NCBI GenBank assembly: GCA_017556895.1
Contig: JAFYLX010000018.1
Span: 1 to 9,738, forward strand
DNA length: 9,738 nt
Source of the DNA: Bacillota bacterium
GTDB taxonomy: Bacteria > Bacillota_A > Clostridia > Peptostreptococcales > Anaerovoracaceae
Reading direction: 5' to 3'
Shown in pieces: positions 1-7,957 of this stretch. A program made the translations under genes and the position numbers. The notes beneath the pieces were generated by a model. That model was not told the origin of the DNA, did not search any database, and saw nothing but the letters and a program-made list of their open reading frames with translations. Positions within the stretch are counted from its first letter, which is position 1; every line of letters starts with the position of its first letter.

Positions 1-198
1 GAAAAGCGGTGTGATAACGCCCGATTTTCTCTGAAATGTCCCTATATGTAAGAAATCCGCTCACCTTTACTCGCATAAGGGTGAGCGGATCACTATAAAG
101 CCACTTGAAATTATTCTGTTTTTGGTATCAAATTGACCTCAGTTCAATCTCCAAATATTGAGAATATGGAAAAAACACGAGATAAATCGAGCTTTTTT
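1..198. other. Non-coding left edge
   Basis: I see no gene with a credible Shine-Dalgarno site or recognisable product here. The stretch is A/T-rich after base 90. It holds one strong inverted repeat (55-90) and a weaker long-range one, in which an 8-base arm at 138-145 can pair with 229-236. Plus-strand frame 1 is open from base 1 to a TAA at 49-51 and could be the last 16 codons of a gene outside the window, but the residues match nothing I know. Confidence 0.4.
55..90. repeat. Strong inverted repeat, possible transcription terminator
   Basis: The 11-base arms at 55-65 and 80-90 are perfectly complementary. Three more A-T pairs (67-69 with 76-78) and one possible G-U pair extend the stem to about 15 bp around a 6-base loop. 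Read on the minus strand, the stem is followed by a short T-rich run (ATTTCTTA); on the plus strand there is no T-run. It could be a second, backup terminator for guaBA, or the end of a convergent plus-strand gene whose stop would be the TAA at 49-51. Its role is inference. Confidence 0.5.
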
Positions 199-226
199 AA
201 GAAAAATGAGGCTATTTTAGACCTCA
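199..226 (-). terminator. Intrinsic terminator of the guaBA operon
   Basis: On the minus strand, arms TGAGG and CCTCA (222-226 and 207-211) plus an inner CTA/TAG pairing form an 8-bp stem with one bulged T and a 3-base loop. It is followed directly by TTTTTCTT. It begins about 24 bases after the guaA stop codon, the expected place for an operon terminator. A small alternative hairpin (CTCAG/CTGAG at 223-236) overlaps its 5' arm. Confidence 0.75.
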
Positions 227-249
227 GAGAACTGAGAGAATTTCGACCT

Positions 250-1224
250 TTATTCCCACTCGATTGTAGCTACAGGCTTGTCGGAGATGTCCCAAAGAAC
301 TCTGTTGATTCCTGGTACTTCTGCGATGATTCTGTCTCTCATTCTGCAAAGTGTTTCGAATGGAATTTCTACAGACTGAGCAGTTACAGCGTCAACTGTG
401 TTTACAGCTCTGATGATTGCTGCCCAACCCATGTATCTCTTGTCATCCTTAACGCCTGTTGACTTAAGGTCAGGGATTGCAACGAAATACTGCCATGGAG
501 TAGGGTTCATCTTGTCTAATTCTTCTCTAACGATAGCGTCAGCTTCTCTTACAGCTTCTAGTCTGTCTCTAGTGATAGCGCCAGTACATCTTACGCCAAG
601 ACCAGGGCCTGGGAATGGCTGTCTGTAAACCATACCATCAGGTAAACCTAATTCCTTACCAACTACTCTAACTTCGTCCTTGTAAAGAAGTCTTACTGGT
701 TCAACTAATTCGAACTGCATGTCTTCAGGAAGACCACCTACGTTGTGGTGAGCCTTAACTCCATCGGATTCAGTAATGTCTGGGTAGATTGTACCCTGAG
801 CTAAGAATTCAATTCCTTCTAATTTACGTGCTTCTTCTTCGAATACTCTAATGAATTCTGCACCGATAATCTTTCTTTTCTTTTCAGGTTCTTCTACGCC
901 TTCTAATAAACCTAAGAATCTGTCGATAGCATCAACATATACTAGGTTAGCATCCATTTCATCACGGAAAACCTGTACAACCTGTTCAGGTTCGCCTTTT
1001 CTTAATAAGCCGTGGTTTACGTGTACGCAAACTAACTGCTTGCCGATTGCCTTAATTAAAAGTGCTGCTACTACAGATGAGTCAACACCACCGGAAAGAG
1101 CAAGAAGAACTTTCTTATCTCCAACCTGCTTCTGAATCGCTTCAACCTGTTCAGCGATGAAAGCCTGTGCTAATTCTGGTGTAGTAATTCTTTCCATTGT
1201 TTCTGGGCGTTTATTCATGTCCAT
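250..1224 (-). CDS. guaA: GMP synthase ATP-pyrophosphatase subunit, lacking the amidotransferase domain
   Basis: This enzyme adenylylates XMP with ATP and aminates it to GMP, the last step of guanine nucleotide synthesis in the cytoplasm. The 324 residues begin almost directly with the ATP-pyrophosphatase domain: the PP-loop SGGVDSS is at 44-50. The family motifs LAQGTIYPD, HHNVGGLPEDM and PFPGPGLGVR follow, and the chain ends in the typical ATIEWE tail of the dimerisation domain. Usual bacterial GuaA is about 510 residues with an N-terminal glutamine amidotransferase of about 190; that part is absent here. The start at 1224 is set by AAAGGAGG at 1233-1240, which overlaps the guaB stop, so no missing domain can lie upstream in this operon. 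Ammonia must be free or come from a separate subunit, as in archaeal split GMP synthases. A second Met at 1218 is a possible alternative start. Confidence 0.93.
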   Translation of the reverse strand: MDMNKRPETMERITTPELAQAFIAEQVEAIQKQVGDKKVLLALSGGVDSSVVAALLIKAIGKQLVCVHVNHGLLRKGEPEQVVQVFRDEMDANLVYVDAIDRFLGLLEGVEEPEKKRKIIGAEFIRVFEEEARKLEGIEFLAQGTIYPDITESDGVKAHHNVGGLPEDMQFELVEPVRLLYKDEVRVVGKELGLPDGMVYRQPFPGPGLGVRCTGAITRDRLEAVREADAIVREELDKMNPTPWQYFVAIPDLKSTGVKDDKRYMGWAAIIRAVNTVDAVTAQSVEIPFETLCRMRDRIIAEVPGINRVLWDISDKPVATIEWE

Positions 1225-1239
1225 TGGTATATGCCTCCT

Positions 1240-2748
1240 TTATTTAATCACGTTGTTGGATGTATCCTTAAGAATTACGTCGTGTGCGCCACCTTCTACG
1301 ATGGAAGTAGCGGAAACTAGAGTTAACTTAGCTTTTTCCTGTAATTCCTTGATAGTTAATGCACCACAGTTACACATTGTGGACTTAACCTTTGTTAAGG
1401 ATAAGTTTACGTTGTCGTGAAGGGAACCTGCGTATGGAACGTAGGAGTCAACACCTTCTTCGAACTTCATTCTTGGGTCGCCGCCAAGGTCATAACGCTG
1501 CCAGTTTCTAGCACGGCTGGAACCTTCGCCCCAGTATTCCTTAACGTAAGTACCATTAACGTTTAGCTTATTTGTAGGAGATTCATCAAATCTCGCGAAG
1601 TATCTACCAAGCATGATAAAGTCAGCACCCATTGCAAGAGCAAGAGTCATGTGGTGGTCATATACGATACCGCCGTCGGAACAGATCGGAATGTATACAC
1701 CTGTTTCTTCGAAGTATTCGTCTCTAGCCTTAGCTACTTCGATTGTAGCTGTAGCCTGTCCTCTACCAATACCCTTCTGTTCTCTAGTGATACAGATGGA
1801 ACCGCCACCGATACCGATCTTAATGAAGTCAGCACCAGCGTCTGCTAAGTATCTGAAACCTTCACCATCTACTACGTTACCAGCACCGATCTTAACTGTA
1901 TCGCCATACTTTTCACGAACCCAAGCAATTGTATCTGCCTGCCATTCGCTGTAACCTTCGGAGCTGTCTAAGCAAAGAATATCAACGCCTGCTTCTACTA
2001 ATGCAGGGATTCTTTCTTCGTAGTCTCTTGTGTTAACACCCGCACCTACGATATATCTCTTATCAGAGTCTAGTAGGTCGTTAGGGTTGGATTTATGTGA
2101 ATCATAGTCTTTACGGAAAACAAAGTGAGTTAATCTCTGATTTTCATCAATGATTGGAAGTGCGTTTAGCTTGTTGTCCCAAAGGATATCGTTAGCTTCG
2201 CTTAATGTAATTCCAGCCTTACCGTAGATTAACTTTTCGAATGGAGTCATGAACTCGCTAATCTTTGTGTTTGGATCCATACGGCTAACTCTGTAGTCTC
2301 TGGAAGTTACTAGACCAAGAATCTTGCCTTCTGCAGTACCATCATCAGTGATTGCGATTGTGCTGTGACCCTTTCTTGCCTTAAGAGCAAGTACGTCTGC
2401 TAAAGTCTGGTCAGGTCTTAAGTTGGAATCACTTGTTACGAAGCCAGCCTTATGAGCCTTAACTCTTCTAACCATTGCAGCCTGGTTTTCTACTGTCTGG
2501 GAACCGAAGATGAATGCAATACCACCTTCCTTAGCTAGTGCAATAGCCATATTATCGTCAGATACTGCCTGCATGATAGCAGATACTAACGGAATGTTCA
2601 TTGTGATTGCAGGTTCTTCACCCTTCTTAAACTTTGTTACTGGTGTCTTTAAAGATACGTTGTCAACTGTACAGTTCTTGCTGGAAAATCCAGGTACAAG
2701 TAAGTATTCGTTAAACGTTCTTGATGGTTCTTCAAAATAATAAGCCAT
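1240..2748 (-). CDS. guaB: Inosine-5'-monophosphate dehydrogenase, Tritrichomonas foetus-like type
   Basis: It oxidises IMP to XMP with NAD+, the committed step to GMP. The 502-residue chain is a TIM-barrel interrupted by a CBS-domain pair (roughly 100-220). The catalytic loop [10 protein letters not shown] has the nucleophile Cys at 319. Asp261 and the SDGG motif (Asp358) bind IMP and cofactor, and the flap NWQRYD carries the Arg418-Tyr419 pair. These positions coincide, without offset, with the numbering I remember for the T. foetus enzyme, including Lys310 and Glu431, which make that enzyme poorly sensitive to mycophenolate. Most bacterial GuaB proteins are about 485 residues with a different loop (GSGSICxTR). 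The start is supported by GAGGAGGAG at 2756-2764, 7 bases from the ATG. It is the first gene of a guaB-guaA operon, 15 bp from guaA. Confidence 0.96.
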   Translation of the reverse strand: MAYYFEEPSRTFNEYLLVPGFSSKNCTVDNVSLKTPVTKFKKGEEPAITMNIPLVSAIMQAVSDDNMAIALAKEGGIAFIFGSQTVENQAAMVRRVKAHKAGFVTSDSNLRPDQTLADVLALKARKGHSTIAITDDGTAEGKILGLVTSRDYRVSRMDPNTKISEFMTPFEKLIYGKAGITLSEANDILWDNKLNALPIIDENQRLTHFVFRKDYDSHKSNPNDLLDSDKRYIVGAGVNTRDYEERIPALVEAGVDILCLDSSEGYSEWQADTIAWVREKYGDTVKIGAGNVVDGEGFRYLADAGADFIKIGIGGGSICITREQKGIGRGQATATIEVAKARDEYFEETGVYIPICSDGGIVYDHHMTLALAMGADFIMLGRYFARFDESPTNKLNVNGTYVKEYWGEGSSRARNWQRYDLGGDPRMKFEEGVDSYVPYAGSLHDNVNLSLTKVKSTMCNCGALTIKELQEKAKLTLVSATSIVEGGAHDVILKDTSNNVIK

Positions 2749-2761
2749 TAATGTTCTCCTC

Positions 2762-2785
2762 CTCTATAATATCTACTCTATAATA
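2762..2785. repeat. Short direct repeat in the guaB leader
   Basis: The ten bases CTCTATAATA occur at 2762-2771 and again at 2776-2785, 14 bp apart, inside the guaB 5' leader and touching the Shine-Dalgarno site. The copies resemble -10 boxes on the minus strand (TATTAT). They may be a chance A/T-rich duplication, a secondary start site or a small operator. Confidence 0.35.
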
Positions 2786-2828
2786 AATTTGAATTTTAAA
2801 CCTATTCACCCATTTTATTTTAAAGTTT

Positions 2829-2857
2829 ATTTTACCCTAAATTCCGATTTTTTTCAA
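2829..2857 (-). promoter_or_regulatory. Sigma-A promoter of guaBA
   Basis: On the minus strand, TTGAAA (2852-2857) is separated by exactly 17 bp from TAAAAT (2829-2834). Transcription would start near 2822, giving a leader of about 75 nt before guaB. That leader is too short for a typical purine or PRPP riboswitch, and I see no aptamer core in it. Confidence 0.75.
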
Positions 2858-2875
2858 GCACTCTTTATGTATACT

Positions 2876-4051
2876 TTATAAACTTGCGATATATGAATCA
2901 AGACTGATATCGCCGTTTATTCTTACTCTGCATAATGCTCTAAAATCATCACCAACATATGCTTTGTCATTTACCGTGCTGAATGCTACATCGATTCCTG
3001 CTTCAGCTACAGCAGCCTTACCATCATCCGTAATATCGCCATACGGGAAAGCAAAGGCATTGCTTGAACCCGTCATATCAATAGCCATCTTAAGGTCGTT
3101 TACAATCTGATCTTTTGTCATCGCACTAATTACGCCGCCGTGACCGATATTGCCGCCAGCTTTGTGCATATCGTAAGAGTGAGATTCAAAAGCCACGTAT
3201 TCTGTCGCATATTCCTTAATTATTTCAGGGCCCTTCTTAGTTCCTATTACGAAGGATGTTGCTGGAACCTTGAATTCGTTTAAGATAGGAATTCCATTTT
3301 CAAGGAAGTAACTCTTTCCGTCGTCAAATGTTAGGATTACGCTCTTTGCAGGAAGTGCTATCTTGCCATCGACATAAGCTCTAAGTTCGTCAAAGCTAGG
3401 GAAATAATAGTCGTTTTCTGTTAAGTATGTAAGCTGTTCTCTAAGTTTAACGTCGGAAATATAATTAGCATTTAGCGTGTCTGGTCTATTAGTATCTGTA
3501 TATACATAGTGATACATAAGAACCGGAACGCCGTCTGTGTTTGCAACAAACTTGTCCTTAGCGATGACTTCTACATTACGAGTTATCTGTTTTTCTAGGT
3601 AGCCCACCTTGAAAGTGTATGTAACTTCATATGTGCCAGGAACTGCAGTATCAACCTCACCTGTTACCTCATACTCAGCAACTGGTCCGCTTGTTACATC
3701 AGTGCCAAATGCCCCTGATTCAACATATGGATCGCCTTCTCTCACTACTGTGTTTTCATCACCATAAAGCCCTACTACAAGCATGTCCGAATCAACAACG
3801 TGTACAGTTCTAGTAAGCTGCTGGTCCTCATATGTGTATGTCAAAGTGTAATCACCTACAGTATTTGTGTCTACGCTTCCCTCAACATCTACCTCTAGGT
3901 TTGTCCCCTCATCGATGAATTCTTCTCCAACGTTTATAACAACATCTGCATCACCAACAAGTTCCAGCGTCTTAGGCCCACAGCCTGTAGAAACAAGGCA
4001 AAATGCAAGGGCTAATATTGCTATCAATACAAATAATTTAGTCTTTCTCAT
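2876..4051 (-). CDS. Lipoprotein polysaccharide deacetylase with two Ig-like repeats
   Basis: Predicted cell-surface carbohydrate esterase of the NodB/CE4 family, removing N-acetyl groups from a glycan such as peptidoglycan or an exopolysaccharide; the substrate cannot be told. A hydrophobic signal peptide (about 5-20) ends in the lipobox STGC, so Cys24 would be lipid-anchored. Two beta-rich repeats follow (about 29-87 and 92-163), each with a VDT..GTY/GDYT..YT pattern like bacterial Ig-like (DUF5011-type) modules that act as spacers. The catalytic domain (about 174-391) shows LMYHYV, the metal-binding TFDDG at 241-245, HSYDMH at 291-296 giving the H-x4-H pair, and AFPYG at 334-338. The start has TAGGAG at a good distance. 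It lies between the groESL terminator and guaB and seems to be transcribed alone. A weak TTGACT box lies about 40 bases upstream of the start, without a clear -10 partner. Confidence 0.88.
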   Translation of the reverse strand: MRKTKLFVLIAILALAFCLVSTGCGPKTLELVGDADVVINVGEEFIDEGTNLEVDVEGSVDTNTVGDYTLTYTYEDQQLTRTVHVVDSDMLVVGLYGDENTVVREGDPYVESGAFGTDVTSGPVAEYEVTGEVDTAVPGTYEVTYTFKVGYLEKQITRNVEVIAKDKFVANTDGVPVLMYHYVYTDTNRPDTLNANYISDVKLREQLTYLTENDYYFPSFDELRAYVDGKIALPAKSVILTFDDGKSYFLENGIPILNEFKVPATSFVIGTKKGPEIIKEYATEYVAFESHSYDMHKAGGNIGHGGVISAMTKDQIVNDLKMAIDMTGSSNAFAFPYGDITDDGKAAVAEAGIDVAFSTVNDKAYVGDDFRALCRVRINGDISLDSYIASL

Positions 4052-4099
4052 TTCTTTCTCCTATCTCGTCTTTCGCTATCAATCAAAGTCAATTATTCT

Positions 4100-4136
4100 A
4101 AAAAAACAGACATACCGTGAAAAAGTATGTCTGTTT
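4100..4136 (-). terminator. Intrinsic terminator of groESL
   Basis: A perfect 12-bp stem (4104-4115 with 4125-4136) surrounds a 9-base loop. On the minus strand it runs straight into a 7-base T tract. It starts about 18 bases after the groEL stop. The plus-strand reading is followed by TGATTTTT, so it could work weakly in that direction too, but no plus-strand gene is nearby. Confidence 0.9.
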
Positions 4137-4154
4137 GATTTTTAGGCATATTAA

Positions 4155-5795
<1,641 letters not shown>

Positions 5796-5808
5796 TTATA
5801 CCCCTCTC

Positions 5809-6084
5809 TTATTCGATAACTGCAAGGATTTCGCCCTGATGCATGATTGTGTATTCTTCACCTCTGTACTTAACTTCAGCTCCGCCGTACTTTGAGAAGA
5901 TAACTCTATCCCCTACTTTTAGTTCCATCTCAACGTCCTTTGTTCCAGGACCAACAGCTACAACTTCAGCAACCTGAGGCTGTTCCTTAGCAGCGCTAGT
6001 TAAGATTAATCCCCCTTGTGTCTTTTCCTGTGCTTCTACTTTTTTGATAACAACTCTGTCACCTAAAGGTCTAATTCCAACCAT
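5809..6084 (-). CDS. groES: Co-chaperonin GroES, 10 kDa
   Basis: Heptameric lid of the GroEL chamber. The 91-residue length is typical (about 94). The family start IRPLGDRVVIKK is followed by the GroEL-binding mobile loop (about 16-33, with GGLIL at 24-28), the VGPG turn and the KVGDRVIFSKYGG block, ending in the usual EILAVIE. The frame is open upstream to 6258, but I chose Met at 6084: it has GGGGAGGAA at 6092-6100 and begins exactly where family members begin. The longer reading would run back through the CIRCE element and promoter. First gene of the groES-groEL operon. Confidence 0.97.
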   Translation of the reverse strand: MVGIRPLGDRVVIKKVEAQEKTQGGLILTSAAKEQPQVAEVVAVGPGTKDVEMELKVGDRVIFSKYGGAEVKYRGEEYTIMHQGEILAVIE

Positions 6085-6127
6085 TATATATTTCCTCCCC
6101 AATTTATTTATATCATTAAGTTCTTTC

Positions 6128-6156
6128 GTTGGCACTCCTATCGTTTGAGTGCCAAC
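6128..6156. promoter_or_regulatory. CIRCE operator (HrcA binding site)
   Basis: TTGGCACTC (6129-6137), a 9-base spacer and GAGTGCCAA (6147-6155) match the CIRCE plan TTAGCACTC-N9-GAGTGCTAA with one compensated change per arm. An extra G-C pair (6128/6156) makes the arms 10 bp. It lies just downstream of the groES -10 box, at the expected transcription start and in the leader. HrcA repression of groESL, relieved by heat or protein stress, is thus expected from family knowledge. Confidence 0.96.
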
Positions 6157-6162
6157 CATATA

Positions 6163-6191
6163 ATTATAGCTCTGTAGCCTGCTAAAATCAA
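6163..6191 (-). promoter_or_regulatory. Sigma-A promoter of groESL
   Basis: On the minus strand, TTGATT (6186-6191) lies 17 bp from a perfect TATAAT (6163-6168). The start point would fall near 6156, at the edge of CIRCE. The -35 box contains the TGA stop codon of the upstream ogg gene (6188-6190), so the two units are packed with no spare bases. Confidence 0.88.
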
Positions 6192-7042
6192 GCCCTAATG
6201 TAGTAAAATAAGTACTGCTGAGCGATTCCGCCATGCTCTCCAAAGTGCTCTTTAGCATAGGCTTTCATCGCCTTTACATCTTTTTCATCTATATCGTAAA
6301 GCTGGTTCATAACTCGTCTCATCCATACGTCTATCGGGAAGGCATCCATCCTGCCAAGTCCAAAGAGAGATATACATGCGGCAACCTTTGGGCCTATTCC
6401 GGTAAAGGCCTGAAGGTCTTCGATAGGATTTGCCGATTTAACAAGTCTATCCTTAACCACCTCTGGGCCGCCTTCTTCTAGCATTTGTCTTGCAGTCTCT
6501 ATTAGATACTTCGCCCTATACCCTAGCTTTGCTGCACCCAAATCTTCTACTGTTAGAGCAGCCATAACCTCAGGAGACGGGATTGCAAAGTATTCTCTGC
6601 CCTCATACTCGCCTAGTGGCTCACCAAAAGACTTACATATAGATTCTATGCAGCCCTTTATTCTCGGTATGTTATTATTCTGTGAGATTATAAAAGAAAC
6701 TACGGTTTCCCAAAAGTCCTGCTTAAGGATTCTAATTCCGTATCCATAGTCAGCTGCCTTCTTTAGGACCTCGTCTGACTCCGTCAGATAATCCTTAATA
6801 CTACTATAGTCTCTTTCCATGTCTAAATAAGACTTCCATAAAGTGCTGTAATCATCCTCTGAGCAGTTAGATATAGTTACCTTGACGTTTTCTGCCTCGC
6901 CTTCAGTGCCGATTCTCACCACTTTGCCTAGTGCCGGGCCTATGTAACTTCCGTCTTCTTGCTTTTCCCAGCGGAAACACTGCCCACAATCGAATATGTG
7001 GTCTAGATGAAAGTCTTTTACATTATTTAGTATATATTCCAT
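6188..7042 (-). CDS. ogg: 8-oxoguanine DNA glycosylase, OGG1/AlkA-type HhH-GPD
   Basis: Base-excision repair enzyme that removes oxidised guanine from DNA and may nick the abasic strand. The N-terminal OGG domain carries FDCGQCFRW (17-25). SQNNNIPRI (120-128) corresponds to the helix that contacts the lesion's partner base. The helix-hairpin-helix GIGPKVAAC (215-223) contains the Schiff-base lysine, Lys219, and FPIDVWMRR gives the catalytic aspartate, Asp238. The length of 284 fits bacterial OGG1-like enzymes, such as the characterised Clostridium acetobutylicum Ogg. Only 3 bp separate it from the stop of the upstream ATPase gene, and its own Shine-Dalgarno site is poor, so translational coupling is likely. 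No terminator separates it from groESL; its stop codon lies inside the groESL -35 box. Confidence 0.9.
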   Translation of the reverse strand: MEYILNNVKDFHLDHIFDCGQCFRWEKQEDGSYIGPALGKVVRIGTEGEAENVKVTISNCSEDDYSTLWKSYLDMERDYSSIKDYLTESDEVLKKAADYGYGIRILKQDFWETVVSFIISQNNNIPRIKGCIESICKSFGEPLGEYEGREYFAIPSPEVMAALTVEDLGAAKLGYRAKYLIETARQMLEEGGPEVVKDRLVKSANPIEDLQAFTGIGPKVAACISLFGLGRMDAFPIDVWMRRVMNQLYDIDEKDVKAMKAYAKEHFGEHGGIAQQYLFYYIRA

Positions 7043-7045
7043 TTT

Positions 7046-7846
7046 CTAGCTTATATCTCTTACTTCAAGTTCTATGCCTGTAACATTGAACGCCGTCATC
7101 TTTTCGATCTGTTTTTCTATCTCAGACTGAAAGTCCATGGCAGATTCCCAAATCGGAAAGCCTCGTCTTACTTTTATTGCAATCTTTAGTTTATATGCCT
7201 CTTCGTCTGGTGTTTGCCCTATAAAGATGACCTTGCTGATGGCCGCCGTCTGATGCGCAAGGCAATATATAATATCGTCTATAACCTTTTCTGCCACAAA
7301 AAACTCGCCCATATAGCTGAATGTCGGTCTAACAACGGTTCTCTCAAGTTCTTTTCCGCGGAAAAACTTTAGCTGGTCCATAAAGTATCCCGAGAAAGAT
7401 CTCTTTAATTGCATGGATGGCGCAGGAATTACGTGTTTACCTAAAATTTCACGCTGAACGTATGCCGCCTTTCGTTCTTCTTCCGTAGTGATGTGCTCGA
7501 TTCTAATTCGATTTGGGCTGTCATCAGGAAGTGCTGGCAGACCAAGCCTATCGATAATTTTATTTACCATGCCATCGCTTGTTCCTAGCACCAAAATACT
7601 TTCTGGATTTTCTCTTTCAATAGCCTTTGCTACTTGCTCCCTGTTCTCGTCCTTATGGAAAAGTGCGGTCTTAACTGCACCTATGTAAGTCTTTTCTTTC
7701 TTGGCTGAAACGCCTGCAATTACACGATTTTTGTATATAAAAAGGCCGTCGTCAATTATAGCTTCAATCCCCAGTCTCTTGCAAAGATTCATAGAATGAA
7801 AGCTCTTGCCGGTACCACTTTTGCCAACTAATGTATAAACATCCAT
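7046..7846 (-). CDS. P-loop ATPase with a C-terminal Asp23/Gls24-like domain, function unknown
   Basis: I do not recognise a named gene. With the start at 7846 the product has 266 residues. A Walker A motif, GKSGTGKS, is at 8-15, and a hydrophobic strand ending in GTSD (84-91) is a plausible Walker B. The middle (about 110-170) is charged and unassigned. From about 173 to 264 the pattern resembles Asp23/Gls24 proteins: SYMGEFFVAEKVIDDII, then AYKLKIAIKVRRG, then an amphipathic helix and a final VTGIELEVRDI strand. It has no signal peptide or membrane segment, so it is probably cytoplasmic. AAAGGAGC at 7852-7859 sets the start; a longer frame to 7927 would begin upstream of the promoter -10 box. 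It is first in a two-gene unit with ogg and diverges from the ferredoxin gene. The Asp23 assignment is by eye. Confidence 0.7.
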   Translation of the reverse strand: MDVYTLVGKSGTGKSFHSMNLCKRLGIEAIIDDGLFIYKNRVIAGVSAKKEKTYIGAVKTALFHKDENREQVAKAIERENPESILVLGTSDGMVNKIIDRLGLPALPDDSPNRIRIEHITTEEERKAAYVQREILGKHVIPAPSMQLKRSFSGYFMDQLKFFRGKELERTVVRPTFSYMGEFFVAEKVIDDIIYCLAHQTAAISKVIFIGQTPDEEAYKLKIAIKVRRGFPIWESAMDFQSEIEKQIEKMTAFNVTGIELEVRDIS

Positions 7847-7851
7847 AGCCT

Positions 7852-7859
7852 GCTCCTTT
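7852..7859 (-). promoter_or_regulatory. Shine-Dalgarno site that decides the ATPase gene start
   Basis: AAAGGAGC on the minus strand lies 5-6 bases upstream of the ATG at 7844-7846. No comparable site precedes the in-frame ATG at 7927, and that codon would not be in the transcript from the promoter at 7898-7926. Confidence 0.8.
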
Positions 7860-7891
7860 ATGAATATAAAGCATTGTGTATCATTTTTCAC

Positions 7892-7920
7892 TTTACTATT
7901 ATAACCCATTCTGCTATAAT
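7892..7920 (+). promoter_or_regulatory. Promoter of the ferredoxin gene (extended -10)
   Basis: TTTACT (7892-7897), a 17-bp spacer and a perfect TATAAT (7915-7920), preceded by TGC, which gives an extended -10 element. Transcription would start near 7927, about 30 nt before the ferredoxin ATG. The short palindrome TTGTACAA (7920-7927) sits at the start point. Confidence 0.8.
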
Positions 7921-7926
7921 TGTACA
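7898..7926 (-). promoter_or_regulatory. Promoter of the ATPase-ogg unit, interleaved with the ferredoxin promoter
   Basis: On the minus strand, TGTACA (7921-7926) lies 17 bp from a perfect TATAAT (7898-7903). The -35 matches the consensus at 4 of 6 positions. The -10 box lies inside the spacer of the plus-strand promoter, and the plus-strand -10 lies inside this spacer. Confidence 0.65.
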
Positions 7927-7957
7927 AAAGATATTCTTTTATATAGGAGGATTAATT

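Noticed and set aside
133..462. Plus-strand open frame of 109 codons
   Set aside because: It lacks a ribosome site and known motifs, crosses the guaBA terminator and runs antisense through guaA.
1613..1954. Plus-strand open frame of 113 codons inside guaB
   Set aside because: It is wholly antisense to a highly conserved gene; it is explained by the codon bias of guaB.
2749..2828. Purine-type riboswitch in the guaB leader
   Set aside because: The leader is about 75 nt with no aptamer core, no terminator hairpin and little pairing.
3036..3054. Missing arginine in the third catalytic motif of the deacetylase (AFPYG instead of RxPYG)
   Set aside because: FAYPYG-like versions are common in PgaB-type and related extracellular CE4 enzymes, so it is not evidence of inactivity.
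6085..6258. N-terminal extension of GroES (58 extra residues)
   Set aside because: It would be translated through the promoter and CIRCE element, and family members start at the Met at 6084, which has a strong Shine-Dalgarno site.
7847..7927. 27-residue N-terminal extension of the P-loop ATPase
   Set aside because: The upstream ATG lies before the -10 box and lacks a ribosome site; AAAGGAGC sits just before 7846, and the Walker A motif is then at the normal distance from the N-terminus.
7874..7957. Extended ferredoxin with an extra hydrophobic N-terminus
   Set aside because: The extension covers the promoter boxes and the AGGAGG site; clostridial ferredoxins begin at the Met at 7958.
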